Assembly (NCBI GenBank): GCA_019916065.1
Contig: CM034239.1
Location: forward strand, 45,276,663 to 45,340,662
Length of the DNA: 64,000 nt
Source of the DNA: Vitellaria paradoxa
Lineage: Eukaryota > Streptophyta > Magnoliopsida > Ericales > Sapotaceae
Direction: 5' to 3'
The notes under the pieces were generated by a model. It was not told the DNA's origin and did no database searches. It saw only the letters and a list, made by a program, of their open reading frames with translations. The translations under genes and the position numbers were made by a program. This document shows positions 11,250-24,965 of the stretch, piece after piece (within the stretch, counting starts at the first letter, position 1; each line of letters begins with the position of its first letter).

Positions 11250-14200
11250 CCCGTCGCCAAACAACTTAACCCCCTCACCTCAGCTCTTTATGACGACAGA
11301 CATATGGACAGAGATGGAGAGAGAGAGAGAGAGAGAGATAGAGGACCACGGTGGAGCATGGGCTGGTCACAAAATATTTAATAATTTTATGCGTTTTATT
11401 GCAAAATATATATATATAATCAATTTAAGCAAACAAATTAAAAATAACATTTTTCGTAAAACTAAATAATTTTAAGTCAAATGAAAGACGCAATTATACA
11501 TTTTAACTTCCTCTAGTTAAAATATCAACCAATAGTCCACTTGTAATTCAAACTAAAATATAAAACTAAATCAATCTATTAAATTTAATTAAATTTGTAT
11601 TTTATGTGTCATATTAGTTAAGATTTTTTTAAAGGTAGTTTAACGGACATTTTTATATTAAATTGAAATATTATTTTATTTTTTAAAAGATTTAATTCGT
11701 CTCTATTTTTTAAATAATGATTTTTTAACGATCATATATGACGTTTGGTATAAATTTAGTTAATTTTTTTTAATTTTTTAATTTTTTACTTTAATCCAAA
11801 TCACAATCTGATTATGTATGAAATTTTAAATTAGAGGAGCTTATATTTTTTGTTGAAACCACGAGGCGATAAAAATGTAACTGTAAAAAATAAAGAAATT
11901 CAAGAAATATTGAAATATAACCATTCAGATTGTGCTTTATGGCTAATTAACAAAAAAAATTAAAAAAAATGAAATGAAATGGGATTAATTTTGTACATTT
12001 TATAATTCATGAGATGGATTTACATTATGCAATTTCTTCTGGTTATTGTGCTTCTAAATGATCTGCTTTGATTATTCAAGTCAAGTTATATGATTAATTT
12101 TATAATTAATAATTTCGTTCAATAAACAGAAATATAATTTCATTGGAATTAAAATTATATTTAATTTTGTAAAAAATATTAATAATTTTGAATAAATTAG
12201 AAATTCATTCTCCATTCAACATGAATATATTTAGAAAATATTAAATAGCAACGTTTTAGAAAGCTTGGAAAATATAAGTGGTAAAAAATGGATAATAATG
12301 TTATCAACTTTAATTCGATTTACCTTTAAAAAAAAAAAAAGAAAGAAACTTTATTTCGATCCAATTCCAAAGATCGAACTCCATGAAAAAGACATGTGTG
12401 GCTCACGGGGGACCGGTGTCAAGTTCATGAAATAAACTATGTGGTTTGGCGCCAACAAGTCAACAACCATGCATGGAACACAGGCTGACTAGCGTGGAAC
12501 ATGTGGCACTACTCCGGACCAAGTAGCCTCGGGAATTACCTCCAAAATAAATAAATGTATCAAATATGACGAAATATATGACCATAGCCTCTCTGGAAAT
12601 TGGAGTGCTAAATTCTAGGGAAAAAAAATACGAAAGTTAAAAGCAAAATTTGAATTGTTAATATTTTGGTGTTTTTGCCAAAAAGTGTGAAAATTTTGAT
12701 AAAAGTTAAAGAAAATGAAGATAATTTAAAGAAAGTTAAAGATTTTTGTGCGAACAAATTGGAGAAAATTAGATTTTTTGGTTAAATTTGACACTCCAAA
12801 CGCATACATAAATGTTGAATTACAAAAAAAAATAAAAAATTTATGTAAAAGTAAAACGTGACAAAATTTTAGTCCAATCAATTGAAGTCAAACAAATAAT
12901 TTAATATGACTCACACTTTTATGATATATTTAATTTTTATTAATTAGGCTTATATAAGCAAGGGCAAACTTTATGGAATAATTTCTTCTCATTTGACTGA
13001 TTTTTAGTTCACAAAATTATATATTCATCTGAAAATATCCCTTGTAATGAGGATATTCATCTCTGGATTAATTTCTATGAACATTTAAAATTTAAAATTA
13101 TTTCTATCAAGTCACATTACTTATCTCATTCAATATCCCATCATGTTTTACACCTAAAAAGTAATCTCATATTAATAAATTAATCACATATTATATCAAA
13201 TCTTATATATTGTTTACAGTATTGTTATTCCCAATATTCAATCCCTTTCAATAATCAATCCCTTCAATCAAACATAAGCCAAGAGAATGTTTGATTTTTT
13301 TTCTTAAAAAAAAAAAAAAGTGTGTGTTAAAGGTGAGGATTTGTGAAGAGAAAGAAAATAAAAAGTAAGGGAGATATCGTGTAATTTAATTTTATGTTAA
13401 ATTAAATTAAAATTTAAAATTTTGACAAATTTTATTTTTTAATTAAACAAAAATAAAAAATATTTTATTTTTTTTTATTTTACTATCTTGCATATAATTT
13501 TTCTTTCATTTTTTTTTTATTCTACAAATGTTTGCTCCAAAAACAGCCTTTGGGATTTTAGCTTGTACTCTCGTTTGGACTGGCGGCAAGTGAAGAGAAT
13601 AATAGAAAGAAAGATGCGATCTTCATTTGCACTATTTGATTAATCATATAAAAATTACAAAGAGCAGGGTGGTGGCGAACGTAGGCTAGTGAGGCAGTCC
13701 TTAGGGCTCAATGAAAGAGAAGTTTAAAACTTTTATTAGTAATAAAAATATTAAATAATATTTATACCAATTAAAATTTTTATTAATGTATTAATTATTA
13801 TTTTTTAATTTATTTAAAATTTTATCTGGACAACCACAAAGAGAAAAATTTTGAACTTACTACAATTCTTTCTACACATTCATAATTATTAATTATTCTT
13901 TTTAATTTTTTTTACTAAAAGACAAATTATATCTATATTGAATCATTATGACCCTGTTCGGCATCAGAAAAAATTTTAAAAATTTTTATAAATTTTCAAC
14001 AACCCCTCTACCTCTAATTTTTTTCGCCATTACTAATTTCAAAAAATTTTAATATTTCACTAAAAATATAAAAAATCTGAAAATAAGTTAACCGAATGTA
14101 TAAATTTTTTGTGTCAAAAGATTTCAAATGAGTACCATTATCGCTATTTTTTTATGAATTTTTTTGAATCCGTGGGAATGGATTTAGAAAACCGTTCCCA

Positions 14201-17200
14201 CGATGTACTAGTTTTAGAAAAAAAATGCGCCAAAATCAACCTAAAATCACATTTTATCTCAAGTTATCTTATTTTTTTCTTACTCCAAACGAGGCCCATT
14301 TTGCCTGTAGTATCTATATCAAATATTCATCATTGAAATCTCCCTGTTTGGCCTACCAAAACTTTACCAAAACTTACCAATTTTTAACTACTTTTTGTAC
14401 TTTCTTCCAATTAAATTTTAACACCTATCACATTTATGTCACATCTTTCCATTTTATTATACTTTTTGCCCAAAATTGACTAACCAAACAGGCCCTTAGT
14501 TATTTACTAACTCACTTGCATATCATCATTAATGTTTATATCAATCAGATTATCATTAAAATTTAATCATTATCTTATTTCATTTTACAAATCACATTTG
14601 TGATATATTAACTCATTTGCATATAGTTATCGAAATCTAATTCTTTAACTCATTTGCATATAATTATCGAAATTTATTTCTTATTTTAATTTCATTGTAT
14701 AAATCCAATTCTCTAATTATCATCCAAATCTAATACTTACCTTCAAATAATTATATTTATGTAATCATTCCTAGATTATCATCTAAATCTAATTTTTATT
14801 TTCATTCATTTTACAAATCTAATTCTTATTTTTGTGTGTGATATATCAAATAGTTATTATACACGTTTACAATATATTTATAAATTTTTTAAATAATTTG
14901 AATGAGATATGGAATTATAGAGATTAGATTTCTCTAAAAGTTTCACCCAAAAGTTTTAAGACTAATGTCTTGTATAATTTTTTTTTTTTTTTTTGGCAGA
15001 GATATTTGTACTCTTTTGTTAATTTTTCTCACTTCATAATAACTTTAATGAAAAGAGACTAACGTGGAAGGAGAGAAATGAGGGCATTTATTATTTTCTT
15101 TTTTTGATAAAATAAATAAATATTCGACATTAAAAAATTTTATTAACATTCCTTTCATTGCTTCCCTGATTTCACTTTTCCCAGTTTTAAATTCAGCCAC
15201 ATGCCCATGCCTAAAAGACATGGAAAGACACACAAATAAATATGTCACCATCAACTATTTAAGACCCTCCTGTAACTGCAACTTTTAATTACATTAAATT
15301 TCACCTGCTCTTATTATTGTCGCATCCGTGCTTCCTCAACTAAAAAAATAGAATAATAAATATAATAATAATAATAATAATATATATATTTTTAATTTTC
15401 GCTAACGGATGAGTGGGAATAAATTTGGTTAAAATTGGTGGGAGAAGATCACACATGGTGAGTGAAATCTTCCTCTTGCAAGTTTGAATCACAGACGGGT
15501 CAAGCATATGACATGTGGGTTTAGATTATGGGTTTGGGTTTTCAAGTTGGGTATATGGTTGAAGAATTGTTTAGTTTCAAGAATTTGTAATTCACCATTA
15601 TACCCTCGTAATTCTAATTGAGAATAAAATTTTAAATAAAAAAAATTAAGAAATTAATTATTCCACATGATTTTTTTATTATCTAAATTTCCAACTCATG
15701 TAAAAAAAAATTATCTTATCGATTTTTTGATTGATATCATAAATAAAATAATATAAATTGCTGGAATAAAATTTATTTATGAAAATTTAAAATTTTTAGA
15801 TATTACCAAATTATTGACAAGTTGATCAATTGTCAATCGATTACACTAACCCATGAAATTATTAGGAAAAAGAATTGACGTCAGCTCTATTGACATCTTG
15901 ATCTGAATTATTGGATTAGAATTTAACAGTTAAAGTATATTTATAAATTTTTAATTTAAAAAATACGTGAATGTATTTAGATCATTAGATTATAATTCAA
16001 CAGTTTAAATTATATTGTCAACGGACTGACATCAAAATTGATGTCACTCGTATTTAATTATTAATTCTTTAGCTTATTTTCTTACAATTAGAATGGAAAA
16101 CATCCAAGTAGTTGATGATGTTGAAAAAGGTGGTCCTCAAGCCTACGCGATCCCTCAATTGAGAGGACATGCAATTACCAACAATGGCGATTTTTTTTTA
16201 ATTTTAATTTTTTTGGCTTCCAAAAAAAAAAAAGAAAAAGAAAAACCTTAAATTTTGACACGAGGGAGGAGGATATATAAATTAACTACAAGATCAACCT
16301 TATAGGCCCCTTATTTAATTATATTTTTATTTTATTATCAATTAATACATTAATTAATTAAATATATATAAATTATCGCATTTTTTTAAATAAATGTGCT
16401 GAATAGCATGTCAAATCACTATCTTCTACCATTAGGCTTTGAGAAAAGAAAATAATTGAATGTGATGCATCCTTTATAATTATTTCAAATAAATAGCCTA
16501 TAAATTGATGTCAAATCTATTAGGAATGGGTGTCTTTCGAATCAATTAATATGTTTGCATTTCAAAGATGAATTATAATTGCATTAAAATCAACTAATCA
16601 TCATCAAATGGATGAAAACTCTAGAAAACAACAACGTAACGTTTATAATTACCTGAGAAAGAAACTTGGGTCCTTTAGAGAATTTATAGGGATTAGGGAA
16701 TAATTCGTGTCCATGATACTCTTCAACTAAAGTTAAATATACATACATTTTAAATTAAAATATGTTAGCATATATTTTTTTAAAAACTTAAAATAAAATT
16801 TCTTTTTATTGTATTATTTCTGTGAAGTAAAATTTTTATTTTTCTTAATCCAACTCTTCAGATATTTTCGTTAAGTTCAATTTAATGGTTTATTAAAATG
16901 TGAACGGACCCAAAGATTTGTCGGGAACTTGCGGGGAAATATTGGTTCGTAAAAGATCTTAACAATTCGTTGAAAAATAAAACTCAATTTCAGTATTTAA
17001 ATTTTAATTTGTGAGAGTGACATTTTTGAAATGTGTTATATTTTATTATATAAATTAACATATTAATTAATTTTTTATATTGTTTACGTATCAAATTTTT
17101 TTTTTTTTTTTTGTAACATTATGTGTCAATCGATTAGCTACTTCTCAAGTTTTAATATGTTAGTATAGATTATAAAAGTAGATCATAGTCTCGTGTGTGT

Positions 17201-18130
17201 CCTTGATCTACTTTCTAGTAACGTGATCAATTTGTTATTTCGTGCATTTTTATTAAAAACTTATTAGCCTTCTTAATTATTTTATTTTATGTTTATCTAC
17301 TTTTGCTTTTCTTTTTCTAGACAGAATATTTTAAAAGCATTTTTTTTTATAATAGTTGAAAACCGAAATTTATGTTTACTTAGACTATATTTGGATTAAT
17401 AATTTGTTAAAAAAAAAGAAAGCAATAAATATTCAATTTTTTTATTTGGGTTGCGATAAAAAATAAAAAACAAATTTGAAATTTAGAAAACTATGAAGAT
17501 TCTCTTGTGAACTCATATTTTCAATTCCTTTTTTTAAAATATTTTTTAATTAATTTTTAATTTTTATTATTTTATTCTATATTTATCTAATTTACTTCTC
17601 TCTCACTCGTGCCTCTCTATCTCTTTCTCCAAACAATAACTTTAATATTTAAAAATTAAATATTTTTTATGAAAATTAAAATTTTAAACTCATATTTGAT
17701 AATTTTATTAAAAGAAAATAAAAGGGATAAAGATTTAAAATTCCTTATCTTATTTAAGTTGTGGTAAAAAAAAATGGAAGTGAAAAGGTATGAGTTAATT
17801 AGAGGTAATTTTTAAAAATTATTTAATTAAAAATTTAAACTTAATAAAAGTTTAAGAATATTTTAAGAAAAATAAAAATCTTGCAAAAAAAAAATTTCAT
17901 TAATTTTTAAATTTTATTAATGTTGTTTTTGCATAACAGTATAGATATCAAGATTGGGCTTCAATCCGAAATTTTCGAAGCGGTTAAAATCGGGTGTGGT
18001 ATGTGTCGACCCGATTCCATCTTGGTTCCACATCAAAGCCCACCCGTACAGTGGCGCGTGGTTCCACGGAATGCACGCCAAATTCGCGTCACGAACTTGG
18101 GCAACATGAAACGAAAAACCCAAACTGCCA
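11250..18130. other. Long AT-rich spacer, no gene seen
   Basis: Nearly 7 kb with only short, composition-driven frames. A less AT-rich patch at 12370-12540 shows no coding. Two adjacent MITE-like elements lie at about 13948-14301 and 14337-14498. The rest is A/T homopolymers and low-complexity DNA with no further structure I can support. Confidence 0.6.
13948..14498. mobile_element. Two adjacent hAT-type MITE-like elements
   Basis: The first (about 13948-14301) opens with CCCTGTTCGGCATC and closes with TCCAAACGAGGCCC. The second (about 14337-14498) opens with CCCTGTTTGGCCTACC and closes with GACTAACCAAACAGGCCC. In each case the two ends are imperfect inverted repeats of the common plant type GGGCCTGTTTGG. 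Neither encodes a protein. Exact ends and target duplications are uncertain. Confidence 0.4.
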
Positions 18131-18139
18131 TCTGATTAG

Positions 18140-18162
18140 GCTCTAGGGTTTTCGCAACCCTC
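18140..18162 (+). promoter_or_regulatory. Telo-box-like start region of the hydrolase gene
   Basis: The stretch GGCTCTAGGGTTTTCGCAAC, followed by a CT-rich leader, is typical of plant transcription start regions (AGGGTTTT telo-box). It lies about 400 bases upstream of the ATG at 18548. The leader may contain an intron, but no donor/acceptor pair could be settled. Confidence 0.4.
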
Positions 18163-18547
18163 TCTCTTTCATTTCTGATCAATTTTCTCGGGTATTTTCT
18201 CAGGTATTTTCTCTTTCAATTTTCTGGAATCCGAAGCAAATGTACACATAGATACAATCATATACATGCTTTTGTTTTTCATAGATGAGAATGCGATGAG
18301 AATCATTCGCTTTGATTACAGCGCTCGATTGATTCATTAAATGGCAGGTAAAAGTCCAATTGAAATCAAATAGTTTCGTGTTCATGACGTTCTTGACGGA
18401 ATTTGTGATTGCTACAACTACGAGCTTCACCTGCGCTATATACAATTGAGCCCCATGAAAATTTAGAACCGCGTTTTCGTATTGTTTTATTCAAATTGTT
18501 GGAAAGTGAGTTGACAAGAATTATAGTAATATTCTTTGGTTTCAACA

Positions 18548-19573
18548 ATGTTTAGGCGTGTAAACAGATCGTCAAGGCCAATGTCGCCTGTTTTGTTTGC
18601 AGTTCTGCTTCTAGTCTTTGTAGCTTTTGTGGTGTTGTTTCGGTATGATGGAGAGAAATCCAGTTCTTCAATTGGGTTAGTAAAGAAAAAGTGGAATAGT
18701 TTTGAATCCGTTGTTCGATTTAACCCGACTGTGGAGTTCAGGAATGGAACGGATGTGATATGGCAACTACCCGATTCGCCAAAGGCAGTTCTGTTTTTAG
18801 CTCATGGGTGTAATGGCCGTGCTGTTAATTTTTGGGACAAATCTCCCAATTGCCCGGACTGCATTGGCTTGCCCGAAGAAAGGCTAATTGTCCTTCACGC
18901 CCTTGCTCGCAAGTTTGCAGTTCTTACTGTTTCGAGTGCAGGGAGATGCTGGTCATTTGGGGAGGAAAGAATAGTAGTCAAAGGAATTATCAAGTGGTGG
19001 GTTGAGAAATACAAGCTCGAAAAGCTTCCTCTTGTGGCTTTGGGGGCCTCCTCGGGTGGGTATTTTGTTTCTGCACTTGCAACTGATCTGAGATTTAGGA
19101 GCATTACAATAATGATTGCAGCAGGTTTATTTGATCAAATGGATATCCCAAAGGACTATCCGCCTACCCTATTTGTGCACATGCCCAAAGATGAAGCTAG
19201 GAAGGGGAGGATAGATGTACATCTTAAGTTTTTGATGGATGAAGGCATTGAGGTTGCAGAGATTAAATGCATGGAATTTCCATTGTCACCAAATTTTTTA
19301 GCTGACAGGATCCCAGGTCTTGATGAGACCATTTCAATGAAGTTGTTTGATCTGCTGCAGGACACGGGCTTCATTGACAAGAAGGGTTATATGAGGACTG
19401 ATGGGCGGGCAGTACGTTTGAAAGCAGCTCTGAAGAAGAGTAAGATTGTTCTGCCAGATATGCATCTAGTCCATCACATTCAGGAGGAACTGAATCTTGC
19501 ATTTGCATATCATGAGATGACTAGCTTGCAGTCTGAGCAAATCTTTGAGTGGTTTGAATCACATATGAGCTGA
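18548..19573 (+). CDS. Membrane-anchored alpha/beta-hydrolase-like protein
   Basis: A single uninterrupted frame gives a 341-residue protein from ATG at 18548; the frame is open further upstream but has no earlier ATG. Residues about 13-32 (SPVLFAVLLLVFVAFVVLF) form one membrane anchor, so it is probably a type II membrane protein with a lumenal or extracytoplasmic catalytic domain. The body has LFLAHGCNGRAVNFWD (the loop after the first core strand) and the nucleophile elbow LGASSGGYF (G-x-S-x-G). A late His in DMHLVHH could complete a triad. It resembles an uncharacterised plant-conserved hydrolase family; substrate unknown. It lies alone in the same orientation as no close neighbour. Confidence 0.8.
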   Translation: MFRRVNRSSRPMSPVLFAVLLLVFVAFVVLFRYDGEKSSSSIGLVKKKWNSFESVVRFNPTVEFRNGTDVIWQLPDSPKAVLFLAHGCNGRAVNFWDKSPNCPDCIGLPEERLIVLHALARKFAVLTVSSAGRCWSFGEERIVVKGIIKWWVEKYKLEKLPLVALGASSGGYFVSALATDLRFRSITIMIAAGLFDQMDIPKDYPPTLFVHMPKDEARKGRIDVHLKFLMDEGIEVAEIKCMEFPLSPNFLADRIPGLDETISMKLFDLLQDTGFIDKKGYMRTDGRAVRLKAALKKSKIVLPDMHLVHHIQEELNLAFAYHEMTSLQSEQIFEWFESHMS

Positions 19574-22175
19574 TCAGGACCCTAATCTTGGAGATTCTTC
19601 CTTCCCTTGGCTGGTGAACAGCATATGTGACGGCATTTTGTTCCAGATGACTTTGCAACAAGGACAATAACTTAGATCAGTATATAACTAGTGCCCCCCT
19701 AAACAAATCAAACTGGAAGTTGGAACACTAGAGGGACGCTTAGTTGTAAAAGTTATTCTCTATAGTCTCTAATATCTGGTGAGCAATGCAAAAGGATAAA
19801 GGTATACATGTTCTAAAATGAGTTAGATAAGCTGAAGTGTACGCATAATTGCAGTGTGTGTGTAGTGCATGAACCTTGGGTCTCAGGTAAACATACCTGT
19901 CCTTGAAATGAAATCTTGGATATGAATTTCTTTTTTGTTCAATTCAAAGTTTGAGGAAATTTACAGTATTCTTTCTTGTTAAATAGAAATCTATCATGGT
20001 TATTCTTTTGAGAATACTTTAATCATAGATCTATTTATTTTTCTATCTTGCAATTTATCTTGATTTCATTCATGAGGTATCTGCTAACCATGCCAATGCA
20101 ATTTACTTCTTGTTCTCTGTGCACTAAGTGCTGATAGCAGTTAAATCGAATACATACCAGCTTGTGAACTAATTTTATTGAGTTGTTTTTGTGATTTTCT
20201 CCAAGAAAGGTGGAAAGAGTTTGTTGAATATGTCTTACTGAATATGCTTGCGAAATATATAGTGTGAAATAATGTCTTGGGCAGTTTTTGGGACATAGTT
20301 TCAAACGTTTATTGATGTGTTTCTTTCTTTTTAGCCATCCAAATGGATCCAACATGTTTACATAAATTAAAACAAAATTACGTGCCTCAAATTTGGTCGG
20401 GAAAATCATTAATTTTCATATGAAAGCTTTTATATAGAATAACCTTGTAAATTTTGAACATTTATGTTGGAACAAACTAGGTATTGTTACTTATCAAAAA
20501 AAGAAGAGAGAGAGAGAGTAAAACAAACAAACTAGGTATTGTCTCTACGTACTTTAGCAGTGTTGCACCATGTACGTGTGGCAACCATTTGCAGCATCAA
20601 AGTTTGTAGGCAACACCATACTAATTTTCTTAATATGTCCCAATCACTTTGTTGCCAGAGTTGAGTGATTGTACTTAAAGAGTTGTTATTTTCAAGATTC
20701 TTTTTTTGGAAAACCACGGAGATGTTATTAAGACTTCAAATTGAATTTTAGAATCTATCACATCACTTTGAATCATACATATATATGGGAATAAGAAATG
20801 AAAGTTATATTAGTCAGTATTAAAGGGATGTCAACTGGCTATATGGAAACCAAAACCAACACAAAATAGGCCAAGCCCAATTGGCCATACGAAAGTAACA
20901 AAACACTATCCTTCCATGTTATCTACAAAATCCGAGAATTGGCCTAATTCAAGATCAACCCTACCCATAAAGCCAGCTATACATGATTGTCAAAAAACTA
21001 CTCCTCAATGTATACAAAGACCTTCCCTTTCTCTTAACCCCCCAGAATTAACCATGCCCAAGAAAAGGGAAAAACTTCCGAACTTTCCATTCTCTCTTCT
21101 TCACTAGAGCTCCAAACCAACAATGAAATACCACCAGCACCCCTGTAAAGAAAGCAAATGACATACCAAAGACAGATAGGACCAAAGACCTAAACTTTCT
21201 AACATAAGCGCATTGAATCCAATAAAGTCGAACATCACTTGGAACTATATTGGAAGACATGCAAGTTATTTTACTGGGCAAGAATCCTATTGGAATAAAT
21301 ACCATTTAAGAGTTGCCATTGGATAGAAGTCCATAAAAGTTGTCCTCACGTATGAATATTTGGATGATAAACGCAAGAAGTTGAGAAAATAGAGGTCAGG
21401 AAAATCTTTTTTGTTGAGGTCAAAAAAGAGCATGAGCAATTGTAATTCCTTGGGATTTGAAGCAAAAGAAGATAACATGTGAAGATTTATTTTAGTTTAT
21501 TTTTTCGTTCTCTTGACAAGGATGAAAATGTTTCTATTTGAAACTGATCAAAATGGACTCTTTGGTTTTCCTTGCTTTCAAAACTCAATTCAAAGTAAAT
21601 CAGGATTTAAGCCTTAATGGACACAAATTTAAAATTTGGAATCCTCATATTTTGGTTTTGGAAACTTTGAGGTCATTTCTTTTACCCAGCATTTGGGGTT
21701 ATGGTGTGAACTGAAGTAGAATAGGGTTAAATGGGAAATTTGGCATGGGGTCTATTCATTATTTCTTTAATTGTTGACCAAAGTTTCTCCTGCACCGTTC
21801 TCTCCATCTCTCTCTACTGGAGAGTTAAGCACTGCACCCTTCAACCACCTATTGGAAACCCTTTTTATAACCGTTTCTCCACCACAAAATCAATTGTAAG
21901 TATCACTATAGCAAGTTCCTAAAATGTTTTTTTTTTTTAACTAAAATGGACTTTGTGAGGGAGGAAGTGGAAGAAAGATTTTATTAGTAGGTGATAAAAT
22001 ATGGCGCTTGTTGTGTAATTTTGAAAAGAAACAAACGTGATTGAAACTCGGTGAGTTTGTTTTTGGACTAATCTCCTAGACTGAACTGACTTTCTAATAG
22101 GTATAAATATATATATATATTTATATATATATATAGAGAGAGAGAGAGAGGGAGGGAGGGAGAGGGAGAGGGTGG

Positions 22176-22211
<36 letters not shown>

Positions 22212-24149
22212 TCTTTGTAATATAAGAAAAAGGCCCTTTCCCTTTCCCTCAATATTATGATTAGATTGACCAGCCCAGATCACGAATGAATAGAAAATCG
22301 AAGATGTGGTAAGCAATTATCTTCTTCCTGATTAGAGAACACGGCTGGACCTATTCTACAACCATCATCAGATAGAGATTTCATCTTCAAATTCATAAAT
22401 GATGAACCACGGTAGATAAAAAAACCAGATTTTAAATTTTAACGATGATTTAAGCTTTATATCGATAGATTTGAGATTACATTGCAAAAATAATTATTTG
22501 AAATCCTCCTCAAGAAGGATTTAGTAACACGAGATCCTTATGGAAATCTCTCTTCCATCTCCAGTCAATCCTCACACTTGGGTATTTCAAAAACATTACA
22601 AATGGGTTAGCCTCGTATATCTTGTTTAGTTCGCTGTTTGATCCCTTAATTTCAAATTTATCCATCTAAATGCTGCTCAGGAGTTTGCAGGAAAAGCTGT
22701 TACCTCCAGACTTACAGCATTATTTAAATCAACTCGAATCCAATGCCCTTCCTGATCACAGCTCAGCTTTATTAATGGGTATCGAACCCACAGCTGTGCT
22801 GTTTGTTTTCTATCATTATGTTTGGGGTACGCGTGTCAGACTCTGCATTATGTACAGCATCACTTTATTCATAGTACGCTTTATATGGCGAACTAAAAGC
22901 ACAACGCAACTAATGACGTAGTAAGCTTACCAGACATCTTGTATACATTTTTTGTATGTCGGCCAAGGTGTGGTTGGTTCATCAATGGCTGGTCGCTGGA
23001 GATGATTTTGGTCATCGATGCTTCTCTAGCTACTTAATTGTCTATTTACACTAAGTGGTCTCCTTTTGCTCTACGCTTTCCCTGTTTTCTTTTCAATTTA
23101 TAAAGCTAATATATTTCTTTCTGTTCTTTTATACACGCACTAAAATATGGTACTTAAAACTCCTAATAAACTTGTGACATCAATCATACAGTTCTACTGG
23201 TATCTTGCATACAAAATGTGATGAAATCCATTTCCATCTTAATAGCATTTTTACGCAGCTTCTATACTGAAACCAACCCGGGAGAAGGATGCGTACGGGC
23301 ATGCGAACAAATTCAAAATGGTAAATCTCTAATAAGAAGAATTTGATGTTGATTATGGTGATTTTCCCAGTTCTCGTCTGTTCGATTATTTGAAGCCTTA
23401 TGTATACTTTTCAAAATGCTAATTACGGTCGAACATGAAGGTGGACAGCCGAGAAACAACAAAATTTTCCCATGGTTCATTTCATAGTTCGGAATACCTT
23501 TGTTGGCATTTAGTTTGTATTTCTATTTTTTGTTTCTGTTTTATATATTTTATGTTTTAAAAATCTTAAAAAAAAAAAACAGAAAAAGCCTTTGGTTTGA
23601 CATTTTTGATTTTTTATGTTTTGAGATTTTTCTTGTTTTGGGTTGAAAATATTCAAAATATTTTTTGTCATTTTGCATTTCATATGTAAACTGATTTTCT
23701 ATTTTCTAAAATAGATTTTAAAAACATAAGTAATCAAATGTATTTTGAACTGTTGTAAAATGAAAAATGAGTTCAAAATAAGTATATCAAATGACATTTT
23801 AGTGTTTGTTACCAAAGTCACTATGTTCTGAGGTATTCCTTTCCTTCTTTATTTTTCTTGATTTGGTTGGTGTGCATTTATTGTTTGACTAACTAAACTT
23901 AGCTATTTTGAATGCATGCACTATGATAGGCATGGATAACTAATGAAGTTTGGTATGGCTTCCCTTAGGTTTGTTGCTGGAGTTACCACCTCCTTATAAA
24001 AGCTAAATTAAGAAAAATTGTTGGCCATTGTTCGAAACTGAGGCTTATCTGTGAAAGATATGGACCATCTAAACCCAACCATTCTTTTACCGAGTTTTTG
24101 TGTCTTGCTGCTGATTTGGAACTTGAATGCATAGAATCCACATGGTTGT
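19574..24149. other. Intergenic spacer, no confident gene
   Basis: The first several hundred bases are probably the 3'UTR and flank of the hydrolase gene. The stretch 20820-21480 is of mixed composition without recognisable coding. 22107-22206 is a compound (AT)n-(GA)n-(GGGA)n microsatellite. An ATG-initiated 83-codon frame at 22670-22921 is the only other point of interest and is treated as a low-confidence observation. Confidence 0.5.
22107..22206 (+). repeat. Compound (AT)n(GA)n microsatellite
   Basis: About 100 bases of uninterrupted AT dinucleotides pass directly into GA dinucleotides with GGGA interruptions. It is likely to be length-polymorphic. Confidence 0.9.
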
Positions 24150-24396
24150 TGTTAGAAAGAAGAAGAAAAGAAGAGAAGAATAATCTTCTTATATTTATTG
24201 TGTGTAAGAATATAAGGTTACAAGGTCCTTTATATAAGAAGACAATAATCCAAATTCTGATAGGAGATAGTAATCCTAATTATGATAGAATATACAAAAT
24301 AAAGAATGAGATAGTAATCCTAATTATGATAGGATATACAAAATAAGGAATGCATAAATTAAGGAATATTAATTATATACATTACTAAATCTAACA
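24150..24396 (-). repeat. Copia LTR, left copy (element 3' LTR)
   Basis: The 247-bp repeat is bounded by TG...CA inside TGTTAG...CTAACA. It contains a short tandem repeat of GATAGTAATCCTAATTATGA-type units. It is closely similar to 27910-28139 and to the LTRs at 50645 and 51601. Confidence 0.9.
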
Positions 24397-24820
24397 CCCC
24401 CCTCAAACTCAAGGTGGTAAGGAATTAACTTGAGTTTGGAGATTAACTCAGAAAAACGACCAGGAGGATTAACCTTTGTGAAAAGATTTGCAGTTTGATT
24501 TGCTGAGGAGATAGAAATGAGACGAACAGTGCCACTTCTGACATGCTGACGAATAAAGTGACAATCTATTTCAATGTGTTTGGTGCGATCATGAAAAACA
24601 TCATTGTGAGCAATCTGAATAGCACTTTGATTGTTACAATATAATATAGTGCCTGCAGAATGAGTGACACCCATATCAGTAAGAAGCCATCTAAGCCAAA
24701 TGAGCTCTTGAGTGGTATCGGCAAGAGCACGATACTCAGCTTCAGTACTAGAACGGGCAGTGAGGGTTTGTTTCTTGCTACGCCAGGCTATGAGAGAAGT
24801 CCCCAGAAAAAAACTTTTAC
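24397..24820 (-). pseudogene. Copia RNase H domain fragment
   Basis: The minus-strand frame gives the conserved copia RNase H run: FLGTSLIAWRSKKQTL, TARSSTEAEYRALADTTQE, LIWLRWLLTDMGV, then the CNNQSAIQIAHN and FHDRTKHIEIDCHFIR motifs and a closing LFTK. It ends at the polypurine tract. The catalytic Asp region upstream is replaced by unrelated residues, so the domain is incomplete and inactive as it stands. It is the only pol part that keeps the orientation of the element's LTR signals. Confidence 0.85.
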
Positions 24821-24965
24821 TCCAATTTTTCTTCTCAGCCATTATTTTCTGGCAAAATTCTGGTGTTGATGTATTTAAAGAAGCCCTTGTCTCTTTCACT
24901 TCTGTCGTTGGTCTTCTGATAATTATTCCAGCATCTATATATATCATCTATCTTTATTGTGCACT

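Noticed and set aside
15412..15500. SINE-like stretch ending in CAAGTTTGAATC
   Set aside because: Only a B-box-like motif is convincing; there is no A box at the right distance, no tail and no target duplication.
20035..20409. 124-codon minus frame
   Set aside because: Composition-driven, no motifs, no splice context and no similarity I recognise; it lies in the hydrolase 3' flank.
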